A stretch of 64,000 bases of DNA. Source: Devosia sp. 1566 (lineage in GTDB: Bacteria; Pseudomonadota; Alphaproteobacteria; Rhizobiales; Devosiaceae). How positions within the stretch are numbered: position 1 is the first letter of the stretch; the number at the start of each line of letters is the position of its first letter. The stretch spans positions 2,356,001 to 2,420,000 of the forward strand of contig NZ_CP034767.1 in NCBI RefSeq assembly GCF_004005995.1, read 5' to 3'. The notes below the pieces were generated by a model. That model worked only from the letters and a program-made list of their open reading frames with translations, ran no database searches and was not told the origin of the DNA. This document shows positions 32,577 through 41,552 of the stretch, one piece after another. Both the position numbers and the translations under genes were made by a program.

Positions 32577-34601
32577 ATGCGCATCCGAAACTGGCTCCTG
32601 ACCAGCACGAGCCTGGGCCTTCTGGCCGTTGCCCCATTGAGCGTCTCGGCGCAGGAAAGCGTCGCACCAGCCGAGCTGCCCCAGGCTTGCGTTGACGCCG
32701 GGTTCAGCACGCTAGAATCTTGCATCGCCGCGCAGCCCGCCGGCGCCGATGCCGAAGCCGCCCCGGACGAAGAGGAAGCCACCGAGGAAGCTCCGGCCGA
32801 AGAACCCGCCGTAGACGACGCCCCCGCTGACGACGAGGAAACCGAAGAAGCCCCCGCCGAAGAACCTGCAGCTAATGAGGAAACCACGGCCGCCGAGCCT
32901 GAAGCCACCACGGCCGAAGAGCCTGAAGCCACCACGGACGAAGAGCCGATCCGCGAAGAAGAAGTGACCTCCGACGAAGAAACGGCGCCCGCCGAAGACG
33001 CAGAAGCTATCGAGGAGAGCGAGGCTCTTCGGACTCCCGCCCCTGCAGAAGAAGCCGCACCGACCGAGGATCCCGATAGCTTCACCACCCTCGAAGCCCC
33101 CGCTGCTGACGAGGATGTAGATCAAACCGAGCAGGACGATGTTCCCGCTGACGAGCCGACCACGGATGAGTCGACCGAAACGGTTGATGAACCCGCAACC
33201 GAGCTGACCGACGAGCCGGTCCCCGAGACCACGATCGAACAAACTGACTCGGATGCAATCACCGCCGATCAGCCTGCCGAAGCCCAATCGATCGAGACCC
33301 TGTCGGCGGAAGAACCTGCCGAAGTCATCGAAGATCTGCCCGAAGGCGTCACCCAGGAACAGGTCGCCCCGGTTCTGGACAGCGCCAAGGACGCCGAAAC
33401 GGCTCCCGTGGAAGGCCAGGCTGCCCCCGAAACTGCAGCACAGCCCGCAGTTGCTGAAGAGCCTGCCGCGCCCCCGCCAACCAGCGATGCGGACGCCCAG
33501 GCTCGCCTGGCGGTTCCTGAAGAAGCTGCCGTCCTTGCCGTTCGCGAGGAGCAGGGTCAGGTTATCGAGGCTCAGGCTTTGCCTGCCCAGCAGGTGCCGC
33601 AGAACGTCACCGTTGTTAACCAAACCAATGTGGTCAACAACGTCACGAACAACACCACCAACAATACGGCCATCGACAACTCGACCAATATCGGTCAGCA
33701 GAACAACGTTCAGCAAAACAACGTTCAGCAGAACAATGTCCAGCAGACCAATTATGGCGATACCTTGACCCAGGTCGTCGTGGAGCTTGGCAACCAGCTT
33801 TATGTCAACACTCCCGGCCAGGACACTTCGCGCTTCTACAATGCCAATGAGGACGAGGTCTTCTACGAAGAGCTCCGCAACGGCCGCATCCGCGAAACCG
33901 TGACGCGTCCCGACGGCACCCAGATCGTAACCGTGCGCAACCGCAATGGTGACGTGCTACAGCGCACCCGCATCCGGCCAGACGGGCAGGAAGTCGTGCT
34001 CGCTTATTTCGACGAGCAGTATGATGACGAACTCCTGGAATGGCGCGACCCGGGTCAGGACCTCCCACCGCTGCGTCTCAACATTCCGGTGCAGGAATAT
34101 GTGCTGGATGCCGCCGATGCTGACGAGGAACAGGTTGAAGTGTTCTTCCGCCAGCCACCAGTGGAACAGGTTGCGCGCCTTTACTCCATCGACGAGGTCA
34201 AGCGTTCGGCCCGCGTTCGCGACAGCGTGCGCAAGCTCGAAGTGGGCGGTCTGACCTTCGACACCGGTGCTGCCACGATCAGCCAGGACCAGGTTGGCTC
34301 GCTGTCCAAGGTCGCGGCCGCGATGCTCGACCTGCTGGAAAGCAACCCGGCTGAAACCTTCCTGATCGAAGGCCACACCGACGCGGTTGGCTCGGACATC
34401 TCGAACCTGCAGCTCTCCGATCTTCGCGCCGCCACGGTCGCTCGTATCCTGACCGACTTCTACGACGTGCCTCCTGAGAACCTTGCGACGCAGGGCTATG
34501 GCGAACGCTATCTCAAGATCCGCACCGAAGCTCCCGAGCGGGAAAACCGTCGCGTGACGATCCGCCGGATCACGCCGCTCATCACGGTCGCCAACAAGTA
34601 A
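32577..34601 (+). CDS. Large OmpA-domain envelope protein with acidic and Asn/Gln-rich regions
   Basis: The 674-residue protein has a Sec signal (MRIRNWLLTSTSLGLLAVAP, ending VSAQ) and a start ATG 32577 behind AAAGGA. Residues about 55-320 are an acidic Glu/Ala/Pro/Thr-rich, probably unstructured stretch with near-repeats of EPEATT. Residues about 340-400 are Asn/Gln rich with a QQNNV repeat. A folded region of about 150 residues follows. The C-terminal 110 residues are an OmpA peptidoglycan-binding domain (LIEGHTDAVGSD, then TQGYGERYLKI and ENRRVTIRRI). It likely links outer surface or outer membrane to peptidoglycan. A perfect EcfG-type promoter precedes it. Confidence 0.85.
   Translation: MRIRNWLLTSTSLGLLAVAPLSVSAQESVAPAELPQACVDAGFSTLESCIAAQPAGADAEAAPDEEEATEEAPAEEPAVDDAPADDEETEEAPAEEPAANEETTAAEPEATTAEEPEATTDEEPIREEEVTSDEETAPAEDAEAIEESEALRTPAPAEEAAPTEDPDSFTTLEAPAADEDVDQTEQDDVPADEPTTDESTETVDEPATELTDEPVPETTIEQTDSDAITADQPAEAQSIETLSAEEPAEVIEDLPEGVTQEQVAPVLDSAKDAETAPVEGQAAPETAAQPAVAEEPAAPPPTSDADAQARLAVPEEAAVLAVREEQGQVIEAQALPAQQVPQNVTVVNQTNVVNNVTNNTTNNTAIDNSTNIGQQNNVQQNNVQQNNVQQTNYGDTLTQVVVELGNQLYVNTPGQDTSRFYNANEDEVFYEELRNGRIRETVTRPDGTQIVTVRNRNGDVLQRTRIRPDGQEVVLAYFDEQYDDELLEWRDPGQDLPPLRLNIPVQEYVLDAADADEEQVEVFFRQPPVEQVARLYSIDEVKRSARVRDSVRKLEVGGLTFDTGAATISQDQVGSLSKVAAAMLDLLESNPAETFLIEGHTDAVGSDISNLQLSDLRAATVARILTDFYDVPPENLATQGYGERYLKIRTEAPERENRRVTIRRITPLITVANK
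33696..33746 (+). repeat. Tandem 15-base repeat encoding QQNNV
   Basis: Three full 15-base units (33696-33710, 33711-33725, 33726-33740) plus six bases. They encode QQNNV, QQNNV and QQNNV, and differ only at third-codon or synonymous sites. The repeat is kept at protein level, which suggests selection for the Asn/Gln-rich spacer of the OmpA-domain protein. Confidence 0.8.
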
Positions 34602-34629
34602 TCGGCGTCAGAACCACTGACTTTGGAAA

Positions 34630-34650
34630 GGCCGGGCAATGTGCCCGGCC
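34630..34650 (+). terminator. Intrinsic terminator after the OmpA-domain gene
   Basis: GGCCGGGCA (34630-34638), loop ATG, TGCCCGGCC (34642-34650) followed by TTTTTCTTT. This is a classical Rho-independent terminator 28 bases after the stop codon. Confidence 0.9.
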
Positions 34651-34706
34651 TTTTTCTTTGTCCCGAAGACTCCCGGAACGGCATGATCCTTGTGATCACT
34701 TAATCG

Positions 34707-34731
34707 GGAACGAAAGTAAAAACCTCGCGTT
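34707..34731 (+). promoter_or_regulatory. EcfG-type general-stress promoter upstream of a small membrane gene
   Basis: GGAAC (34707-34711), 16 bases, CGTT (34728-34731) is a perfect consensus match. The predicted start site near 34738 gives a 29-base leader containing the GAGGAG ribosome site of the gene at 34767. The preceding terminator isolates it from the OmpA-domain gene. Confidence 0.75.
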
Positions 34732-34766
34732 TCTGGACTACGGAACAGCATAGAGGAGTGAGTACT

Positions 34767-35099
34767 ATGGCAAATCCAGAACGCGACACCGTGTATGATA
34801 CAGACACAACTCGGACCACCTATGTGCGCGAAAGTAGCGGCACTGGCTGGTTCGTAGGCATTATCGTAGCTCTCGCCCTGCTGGCGATTGGCTACCTGGT
34901 ATTTTCTGCAAACTCCGGCACGTCAACTGCAGTTGATGGCGCAGCGGCGCCCGCAGCTGTCACCGAGCCCGCGGCTGAACCCGCAATGACGGCTCCAGCT
35001 CCGGCCATCGAATCGGCTCCCCCCGTTGAAGCTACCCCCGCCCCAGCCGCCCCGGCGACTGATGCTGCCCCTGCTGCTGGCGCTCCAGTGGCTCCATAA
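34767..35099 (+). CDS. Small single-pass membrane protein with Ala/Pro-rich tail (stress paralog A)
   Basis: The 110-residue protein starts at ATG 34767; GAGGAG lies at 34753-34758, and a GTG nine bases earlier is less likely. It has a polar N-terminus of about 30 residues (TVYDTDTTRTTYVRESSGTG) and one membrane helix with the core GIIVALALLAIGYLVF. A 60-residue Ala/Pro/Thr-rich, negatively charged tail follows. The helix core is identical over 16 residues to that of the protein at 50149-50352. I recognise no named family. Both genes have EcfG-type promoters, so a general-stress role at the membrane is likely. Confidence 0.75.
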   Translation: MANPERDTVYDTDTTRTTYVRESSGTGWFVGIIVALALLAIGYLVFSANSGTSTAVDGAAAPAAVTEPAAEPAMTAPAPAIESAPPVEATPAPAAPATDAAPAAGAPVAP

Positions 35100-35145
35100 T
35101 AAACTTCAGATACGGTGCCCTTGCACTCCCAAGGCAGGCATCTTC

Positions 35146-35171
35146 AGGGCCCTGGCATTCGCCGGGGCCCT
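35146..35171 (+). terminator. Terminator after small membrane gene A
   Basis: AGGGCCC, T, GGC (35146-35156), loop ATTC, GCC, G, GGGCCCT (35161-35171) gives an 11-pair stem with one G-U pair, followed by TCTGTTTG. It lies 47 bases after the stop codon. Confidence 0.7.
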
Positions 35172-35276
35172 TCTGTTTGGGCAACAGGAATGCCCCTATA
35201 GGGCAGTTACAACCATGTGCGTTCTTGATTGCGCCAGGCAGCAGGGTCATCTCCGGGCGGACGGAAAGGACATCGC

Positions 35277-36326
35277 ATGGAACTTGGACTTTATTCCTTC
35301 GCCGAGAACACCCCGGATCTGTTGAACAATGGTCATCTGCAAAGCCCGGCAGAACGGCTGCGTGACCTCCTGGAAGAGATCGAGCTGGCTGATCAGTTGG
35401 GCCTCGGCTTTTTCGGCTTGGGCGAACATCACCGGCCTGACTATGTGGCTTCCGCACCCGTAACGATCCTGGCCGCAGCGGCCGCGCGCACCAAATCCAT
35501 TCGCCTCTCCAGCGCCGTTACCGTGCTGAGTTCGGATGATCCGATCCGCGTCTACCAGCAGTTTGCGACCCTGGATTTGCTCTCGAACGGCCGTGCCGAG
35601 ATCATGGCCGGGCGAGGCTCGTTCATCGAGAGCTTTCCGCTCTTCGGCTATGATCTCAACAATTACGACGAACTATTTGAGGAAAAGCTTGAACTGCTGC
35701 TCAAGCTGCGCGAGGGCGGCAAGGTCGTTTGGCCCGGCAGCAAGCACACGCACGCCATCCCCGGCATAACCGTCTACCCGCAACCTGTGCAGCAGCCGCT
35801 GCCGCTCTGGATCGCGGTGGGTGGCACTCCAAACTCGGTCGCTCGCGCCGCCTATTACGGCCTGCCCTTGATGATCGCCATCATTGGCGGACAGCCCAGG
35901 CAGTTCGCGCCTCTGGTGCAGTTTTATCGCGACACTCTGGCGCAAGTTGGCCGAGAGACCACCCTACCCGTTGGCATCAGCTCGCATGGCTTCATCGCGC
36001 AAGACAGCCAGGACGCCCGTGACATCGCCTTTCCCGCCCATAGCGATGCCATGAGCCGGATCGGCAAGGAGCGGGGCTGGTCACCAACCACCCGCGCACA
36101 GTTCGAGGCTGGAGCGAGCCCACAGGGAGCCTATGTGATGGGTTCGCCGCAGGAGGTCATCGACAAGATCCTGCAGCAGCATGAATGGTTCAAGCACGAC
36201 CGTTTCGGGCTGCAGATGAGCGTCGGCACCCTCCCCCATGACAAGGTCATGAAGGCCATCGAGCTTTATGGAACGGTGGTTAAGCCTGCGGTGGACAAAG
36301 CCTTGGGCGCGCCTGCCGCGCCTTAA
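35277..36326 (+). CDS. LLM-class flavin-dependent oxidoreductase (bacterial luciferase-like)
   Basis: The 349-residue protein has the luciferase-like monooxygenase barrel: [15 protein letters not shown], then [20 protein letters not shown] and [20 protein letters not shown], and a C-terminal [17 protein letters not shown]. It starts at ATG 35277 behind GGAAAGGAC. Such proteins use reduced FMN or F420 on diverse substrates; the substrate is unknown. It is convergent with the small conserved gene at 36338 (11-base gap). Confidence 0.9.
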   Translation: MELGLYSFAENTPDLLNNGHLQSPAERLRDLLEEIELADQLGLGFFGLGEHHRPDYVASAPVTILAAAAARTKSIRLSSAVTVLSSDDPIRVYQQFATLDLLSNGRAEIMAGRGSFIESFPLFGYDLNNYDELFEEKLELLLKLREGGKVVWPGSKHTHAIPGITVYPQPVQQPLPLWIAVGGTPNSVARAAYYGLPLMIAIIGGQPRQFAPLVQFYRDTLAQVGRETTLPVGISSHGFIAQDSQDARDIAFPAHSDAMSRIGKERGWSPTTRAQFEAGASPQGAYVMGSPQEVIDKILQQHEWFKHDRFGLQMSVGTLPHDKVMKAIELYGTVVKPAVDKALGAPAAP

Positions 36327-36337
36327 AACGCAAGCGC

Positions 36338-36559
36338 CTACTTGCCGCTGCGGCGGATCGACTTGATCTGCAGCGGCGGCAGGCCCGACTTCTCGGAAAT
36401 GGCGCGATCTTGCTCCATGATGGCGGCACGCGCCGGCTCATCGCCGTCAAGGCCACCCAACAAGGCGGCGTCGACCTTGCGGTTAGAGCGCTGGCTTCCA
36501 TCTTCATAGATGACGTCAAACATCACGAATTCACTGCGGGCGGTTGGCTTCCTGGCCAT
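36338..36559 (-). CDS. Conserved small hypothetical protein, 73 residues
   Basis: The ATG at 36559 is preceded by TAGGAGAA. The product, with FVMFDVIYEDGSQRSNRKV and a basic end KSIRRSGK, is soluble, with a beta-hairpin-like start and helical middle (EPARAAIMEQDRAISEKSG). I do not know a function. The good ribosome site and coding character support a real gene. It lies next to small stress-type genes. Confidence 0.6.
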   Translation of the reverse strand: MARKPTARSEFVMFDVIYEDGSQRSNRKVDAALLGGLDGDEPARAAIMEQDRAISEKSGLPPLQIKSIRRSGK

Positions 36560-36637
36560 GATAGGTTCTCCTAAACAGCAGCAACCGCCAGGCGCACGAC
36601 TGCGCGCCCGGTCCGGTTGCAAAGATTGAAAAAAGGG

Positions 36638-36931
36638 CTAGCTGAAAATATTCTCGCCCTGTTCGTCGATGATCTGCCGGCCCTTGTTCAAGGCCATCGC
36701 AATCAGATCATCCTTGGAGCTCATGCGGTCTGCCCGAACGAACCGATAGGTCTTGAGCGCGCCGCCGATATCCTTGTCGATGGTCCCGGCCAGCTGGTAT
36801 TCGCTTCCCGCCCGCATCTCGATGGCCCGGATGGTGAAGTCCTTGTAGCTTTCTTCGCCCAAGACCTTGTCCCCCGCCGGCTCAGCCGATGTCTTGGCCC
36901 CGCCACCGAAAAGCTTGCTCAAAAACGACAT
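36638..36931 (-). CDS. HlyU-family protein
   Basis: The 97-residue protein has the alphaproteobacterial HlyU-family pattern: MSFLSKLFGGG, then VLGEESYKDFTIRAIEMRAG and IGGALKTYRFVRADRMSSKDD. The start is ATG 36931, because AAGGAGG would be directly against the earlier ATG at 36937. HlyU of Vibrio is a regulator, but these short relatives lack its DNA-binding domain. It follows the DUF2442 gene by 11 bases and is probably co-transcribed with it. Confidence 0.8.
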   Translation of the reverse strand: MSFLSKLFGGGAKTSAEPAGDKVLGEESYKDFTIRAIEMRAGSEYQLAGTIDKDIGGALKTYRFVRADRMSSKDDLIAMALNKGRQIIDEQGENIFS

Positions 36932-36942
36932 CGCCATCCTCC

Positions 36943-37236
36943 TTATGGGCGCTGCCGCGCCGGGCGCGGCACAATTAACTCACCGCGCCGCTCCATTTCT
37001 TCGCGGAGCCAGCTAGGCGACAGGTCGAAATAGTTCGGCCAGGTCGGCACGCCATTAGCCAGGGCTACGCTGCCGAAATAACGCCGATCGCGCAGGGGCT
37101 CCACCCCCTCGCCGCGCTCGCTCAGCATCTGAGCAGCATCGAAGGTCCCGCTCGAGCCATCCGAGAACGTGACCACCAGCTTGAATGGCACTATGGCGCG
37201 GATCGCCGTAACCTTCAGGCGCTGCACAGCGGACAT
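36943..37236 (-). CDS. DUF2442-domain protein
   Basis: The 97-residue protein has the DUF2442 pattern: KLVVTFSDGSSGTFDAAQML, then RYFGSVALANGVPTWPNYFD and LSPSWLREEM. The family is often seen with toxin-antitoxin or other small gene pairs, but no toxin is visible here. It precedes the HlyU-family gene and its start follows the end of rpoD by about 60 bases on the opposite side of the strand order. Confidence 0.8.
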   Translation of the reverse strand: MSAVQRLKVTAIRAIVPFKLVVTFSDGSSGTFDAAQMLSERGEGVEPLRDRRYFGSVALANGVPTWPNYFDLSPSWLREEMERRGELIVPRPARQRP

Positions 37237-37261
37237 GGGAAAGCTTGCCTTGCCGACATCA

Positions 37262-37286
37262 GCATCCCCGCCACCGGCGAGGATGC
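37262..37286 (-). terminator. Hairpin after rpoD
   Basis: GCATCC, c, CGCC (37262-37272), loop ACC, GGCG, a, GGATGC (37276-37286) forms a near-perfect stem immediately after the rpoD stop on the minus strand. There is no strong U-run. Confidence 0.45.
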
Positions 37287-37296
37287 CCTGTTACAC

Positions 37297-39372
37297 TTAG
37301 TTATCAAGGAAGCTGCGCAGCTTGCGGCTGCGGCTGGGATGCTTGAGCTTGCGCAAGGCCTTGGCCTCGATCTGACGGATACGTTCGCGCGTAACCGAGA
37401 ACTGCTGGCCCACTTCCTCGAGCGTGTGGTCGGTGTTCATGCCAATACCAAAGCGCATGCGCAGCACGCGCTCTTCACGTGGCGTCAGTGACGCCAGCAC
37501 GCGCGTCGTCGTCTCTCGCAGATTGCTCTGGATAGCCGCGTCGATCGGCTGGATCGCATTCACGTCCTGGATGAAATCGCCCAGGTTTGAGTCTTCCTCG
37601 TCCCCGATCGGGGTTTCAAGCGAGATCGGCTCCTTGGCAATCTTGAGCACCTTGCGCACCTTGTCCAAAGGCATCTGCAGCTTCTCGCTGAGCTCCTCCG
37701 GCGTCGGTTCGCGCCCGATCTCGTGCAGCATCTGGCGCGAGGTGCGCACGATCTTGTTGATCGTTTCGATCATGTGCACCGGGATTCGGATGGTGCGCGC
37801 CTGGTCGGCGATCGAGCGGGTAATGGCCTGCCGGATCCACCAGGTCGCATAGGTCGAGAACTTGTAGCCGCGCCGATATTCGAACTTATCGACGGCCTTC
37901 ATCAGCCCGATATTGCCCTCCTGGATCAGATCCAGGAACTGCAACCCGCGATTGGTGTACTTCTTGGCAATCGAGATCACGAGGCGAAGATTGGCTTCCA
38001 CCATCTCCTTCTTGGCGATGGCAGCTTCGCGCTCGCCCTTTTGCACCTTGTGCACGATGCGGCGATATTCGCCTATATTGAGGCCAGCTTCGGTTGCGAG
38101 CGTCGCCACGTCACCCCGGATCTCGCGGATCGTGTCGGCTTCGCGCTTGGCGAACTCAGCCCACCCCTTGCCATCGAAACTCGCGAGGTTTTCTTCCCAG
38201 GCCGGGTTCACTTCCTGGCCGTAATAGCTTTCAAGGAACTTCTCGCGCTTGACGCCATAGCTTTCCGCCAGGCGTAGCAAACGACCCTCGAGCTTCACCA
38301 ACCGCTTGTTGATGTCATAAAGCTGCTCGACCAGGTTCTCGATGCGGCCGGCATTGAGCGACAGCGACTTAACGTCGGCGATCACCTCGCCACGCAACTC
38401 ATCGAGCTGCTTGCGATCGGCATCGCTGATATCGGCGCTGCGATCCTCGGCATGCCGGTCCTGCATCTCGCGCATCTTGCCATAGGCTTCGGCGATGCGG
38501 TCAAAGGTCTCCACGACCTGCGGCTTGAGCTCGGCTTCCATCGCCGAGAGCGACAGCGCGTTCTCGAACTCGTCGTCGTCATCGTCGACCGGGTCCTGCG
38601 GGGCCTGCGGCTCCTCGGGCACATAGTCGTCATCCTCGCCCGAACCGGCGCGACGCGAGGCCGGCGCAGCCTTGGGCTTTTCAGCGACGCTCTCCATGCG
38701 CGGGGCAGCGTTGAGGTTGACGAGGTCGGGCGCGGGAGCGGCCTGCTTGGCATCGGGGCCTGCATAGGTTGCTTCCAGGTCGATGATGTCGCGCAGCAGG
38801 ATTTCACCGTCGGCGAGCTGATCGCGCCAGATGATGATGGCCTGGAAAGTGAGCGGCGATTCGCACAAGCCTTCGATCATGGTCTCGCGACCAGCCTCGA
38901 TGCGCTTGGCGATGGCGATTTCGCCCTCGCGGCTCAGCAGCTCGACCGAACCCATTTCGCGCAGATACATGCGCACGGGATCGTCGGTCCGGTCTGAACC
39001 GGCCTTGGCATTGGATGTGGTCGCAACCGCGCTGCCGGTGCTGCTGGCAGGCGCGATTTCACCGCCGCCGCCCTCGTCCTCGTCCTTTTCGACTTCGGTT
39101 TCTTCGACCTCGTCCTCATCAACGACATTAATGCCCATGTCCGAGAACATCGACATAATGTCCTCGATCTGCTCGGAGGAAACTTCCTCCGAAGGCATCA
39201 CCGCATTGAGTTCTTCGTAAGTCACATAGCCGCGCTTCTTGGCGACCTTGATGAGCTTTTTGACGGCGGCATCGGATAGGTCGAGTAGCGGGCTGTCATT
39301 CGTCGCCTCGGGGGCGCCGGCTTCCGGCTTCTCGGTTTCCTTGGTGGTCTTGGTAGCTGCCTTAGTGGCCAT
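37297..39372 (-). CDS. rpoD: RNA polymerase primary sigma factor RpoD (sigma-70)
   Basis: The 691-residue housekeeping sigma factor has region 1.1 ([20 protein letters not shown]), an acidic non-conserved region, region 2 ([39 protein letters not shown]) and region 4 ([20 protein letters not shown]). Length is standard for the class. The ribosome site GAGGAG precedes ATG 39372. The gene lies directly downstream of dnaG, as in the classical macromolecular-synthesis operon. The 178-base dnaG-rpoD spacer carries a SOS-type box and probably its own promoter. Confidence 0.98.
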   Translation of the reverse strand: MATKAATKTTKETEKPEAGAPEATNDSPLLDLSDAAVKKLIKVAKKRGYVTYEELNAVMPSEEVSSEQIEDIMSMFSDMGINVVDEDEVEETEVEKDEDEGGGGEIAPASSTGSAVATTSNAKAGSDRTDDPVRMYLREMGSVELLSREGEIAIAKRIEAGRETMIEGLCESPLTFQAIIIWRDQLADGEILLRDIIDLEATYAGPDAKQAAPAPDLVNLNAAPRMESVAEKPKAAPASRRAGSGEDDDYVPEEPQAPQDPVDDDDDEFENALSLSAMEAELKPQVVETFDRIAEAYGKMREMQDRHAEDRSADISDADRKQLDELRGEVIADVKSLSLNAGRIENLVEQLYDINKRLVKLEGRLLRLAESYGVKREKFLESYYGQEVNPAWEENLASFDGKGWAEFAKREADTIREIRGDVATLATEAGLNIGEYRRIVHKVQKGEREAAIAKKEMVEANLRLVISIAKKYTNRGLQFLDLIQEGNIGLMKAVDKFEYRRGYKFSTYATWWIRQAITRSIADQARTIRIPVHMIETINKIVRTSRQMLHEIGREPTPEELSEKLQMPLDKVRKVLKIAKEPISLETPIGDEEDSNLGDFIQDVNAIQPIDAAIQSNLRETTTRVLASLTPREERVLRMRFGIGMNTDHTLEEVGQQFSVTRERIRQIEAKALRKLKHPSRSRKLRSFLDN

Positions 39373-39488
39373 CTGGTACTCCTCGGGACCCGCTGCAGGC
39401 GAGTGCCGGTAAGGTCTTTAAGTGGTGACACCTCAAAGCGCGGTAAAGGTGCGGTAGCTCAAGCGTTAACGCCGCGGCGCGCTACCGG

Positions 39489-39503
39489 GTTCGCTTCGGG
39501 TTC
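39489..39503. promoter_or_regulatory. SOS-type (LexA) box GTTC-N7-GTTC between dnaG and rpoD
   Basis: GTTC (39489-39492), GCTTCGG, GTTC (39500-39503) is a perfect match to the alphaproteobacterial LexA consensus. It lies in the spacer between dnaG and rpoD, about 120 bases upstream of rpoD. A motif of this size occurs by chance about twice per window on both strands, so position is the main support. Confidence 0.4.
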
Positions 39504-39550
39504 TTCACATATGCAAAATCGCGCGTACCCGCGGCATTTAGGGAGAAACC

Positions 39551-41494
39551 CTAAAAACTGCGTGTCGCGCGTCCCGATAGCGAACCAAATCCTTCTATCA
39601 GTGCCTCTGTGCCATCGACAGTGGTTATCTGGTTCTTGATGTCGCGCAGCCTTTCAAAGGTCTCTTCGCTCGGGTCATCGCCCAGCGCCGCTTCGGCTGC
39701 CTTGAGTTCCTTATTTAGCTGAACTTTCTTGTTATGCAAGGCCAGCGCGTGACTCAATCCAGTTTCCGCGTCAATAAGGGCAATCTCCAGCCCGATCTGC
39801 CAGACGCCCTGCCCCTGCAGGACTTGCTCCATTCGCTCCAAGGCTGGCCCAAATCCGCGAATGCTCAGTGCCGATTTAAGATCGGCCGCCGAAATATCGT
39901 GGTGCCGTACCACCAGCCGTAAGATTTCGCTCAGCGCATTGCGAGCCGAAGGAGTCTCAAAGTCGAGCGCCGCCAGCGCTTCGAACTTGTCTTCCACCAA
40001 TGCGGGATGATTGACCAGACTAAGGATGATCGCTGCCTCGCGCGGCGTTGCCTCGGCGGCAAGACCTGGCTTCAGCAACCGCGAGTTGCGCAACGTATCG
40101 GACACGACCACCCGCGGTGAGCCGCGACCCGACCGAGCATACCCGCCAGCACCGTAGGGCGACCGCTTCTCGCCTCCGCCACCCCGCCGTTCATAGCCTC
40201 CCGAGCGCACAGGCGAGAAGAACGCCTTCAAACGCTCATCAAACGCCTGCGCGTAATGAAAGCGCACCGAGCTGTCGCCGATGGAATTGGCGCGCTCGCG
40301 CAGTCGCGCCTGCAAGGCTGCCCGCTCCTCGGGCGCTTCGGGCACCAACCCACCCGTTTCCAGGCTCCAGATCACATCCGATAAGCTGCGCGCTCGCTCG
40401 ATCACATCGGCAAAGGCCGCCCTGCCCTGCGCCTTGATCAGGTCATCGGGATCCTGCCCTTCCGGGAGCGTCGCGATCTTCACGGTTTGACCGGGCTTGA
40501 GATGCGGCAGCACCATTTCGGCCGCGCGCTGCGCTGCTTTCTGGCCCGCCGCATCGCCGTCAAAACACAGCACCGGCGTATCGCTCAGGCGCCAAAGCAG
40601 CTGCAGATGCTCCTCGGTCAGAGCCGTCCCTAAGGGCGCCACCGTCCCTTCAAAGCCGGCGCTGACCGCGGCAATCACATCGAGATAACCCTCGACCACG
40701 ATCACCGTCGCTCCGTCATGGGCGGCCTGTCGGGCCGTGTGGCCGTTGTAAAGCGTCTGGCGCTTCTTGAAGAGCTCCGTTTCGGGCGAATTGAGGTACT
40801 TTGCCGGCACATCCGCCGACAGCGCCCGCCCGCCAAAGGCGATGATCCGCCCGCGAGAATCGGTGATCGGGAACATCAGCCGATTGCGGAAGCGATCATA
40901 GGGCATGGGATCATTGTCGCGCGTCGCCACGAGCCCCGTTTCGAGCATCTGCTGGGCCGAAACGCCATTGGCCGCCAGATGCTCCTTGAGCCCGTTGCGG
41001 CTATCGGGGGCAAAGCCGAGGCGGAACCGCGTCTGGCTGGCGGCAGAAACACCCCGCTCGTGCAGATAGCCCCGCGCCCGCGCTCCGATATTGTGATGCA
41101 GCGCCGCCTCGAAATACTTGGCGGCCAGCTCCATCACATCCATCAGCGTGCGCTGCTGCGCGGCCCGCTTCTCCTGGCGCTCGTCGCGCGCCGGCATCGG
41201 CACGCCAGCCATCCCAGCCAGCCGCTCCACCGCTTCGGGAAAGCTCAACCCGGCTTTTTCCACGAGGAAGCGAAAATGGTCCCCGCTCACCCCGCAGCCA
41301 AAGCAATGATAGATGCCGCGCCGGTCATCAGCGTGAAAGCTGGGCGATTTTTCGCCATGAAACGGGCAACAGGCCCACATGTCGCCCTTGCCCGGCTGCG
41401 ACTTGCGCTTATCCCAGATGACGTGCTCGCCCACCACCTGCGTTATCGGCAGGCGCTGACGGATTTCATCCAGGAACTGATCGGAAAAGCGCAT
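39551..41494 (-). CDS. dnaG: DNA primase DnaG
   Basis: The 647-residue primase makes RNA primers for replication. It has the N-terminal CHC2 zinc finger (CCPFHGEKSPSFH and YHCFGCGVSGD), the catalytic core with the TOPRIM motifs VIVVEGYLDVIAAV and LCFDGDAAGQKAA, and a C-terminal helicase-interaction domain. Normal length. The neighbour rpoD follows. A short hairpin (TTTAGGG/CCCTAAA, 39537-39555) covers its stop codon. Confidence 0.97.
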   Translation of the reverse strand: MRFSDQFLDEIRQRLPITQVVGEHVIWDKRKSQPGKGDMWACCPFHGEKSPSFHADDRRGIYHCFGCGVSGDHFRFLVEKAGLSFPEAVERLAGMAGVPMPARDERQEKRAAQQRTLMDVMELAAKYFEAALHHNIGARARGYLHERGVSAASQTRFRLGFAPDSRNGLKEHLAANGVSAQQMLETGLVATRDNDPMPYDRFRNRLMFPITDSRGRIIAFGGRALSADVPAKYLNSPETELFKKRQTLYNGHTARQAAHDGATVIVVEGYLDVIAAVSAGFEGTVAPLGTALTEEHLQLLWRLSDTPVLCFDGDAAGQKAAQRAAEMVLPHLKPGQTVKIATLPEGQDPDDLIKAQGRAAFADVIERARSLSDVIWSLETGGLVPEAPEERAALQARLRERANSIGDSSVRFHYAQAFDERLKAFFSPVRSGGYERRGGGGEKRSPYGAGGYARSGRGSPRVVVSDTLRNSRLLKPGLAAEATPREAAIILSLVNHPALVEDKFEALAALDFETPSARNALSEILRLVVRHHDISAADLKSALSIRGFGPALERMEQVLQGQGVWQIGLEIALIDAETGLSHALALHNKKVQLNKELKAAEAALGDDPSEETFERLRDIKNQITTVDGTEALIEGFGSLSGRATRSF

Positions 41495-41552
41495 AGCCGC
41501 TAGGTAAGCACTGGCTTGACCGATGTCACGTCCTCAGCGGTTTTCCACAGCC

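Noticed and set aside
36943..37236. Toxin-antitoxin pair from DUF2442 and the HlyU-family gene
   Set aside because: Neither protein has a toxin fold that I can see; both are common solitary genes in the class.
39537..39555. TTTAGGG/CCCTAAA stem over the dnaG stop as a terminator
   Set aside because: Only seven pairs, AT-rich and without a U-run; read-through into rpoD is expected.
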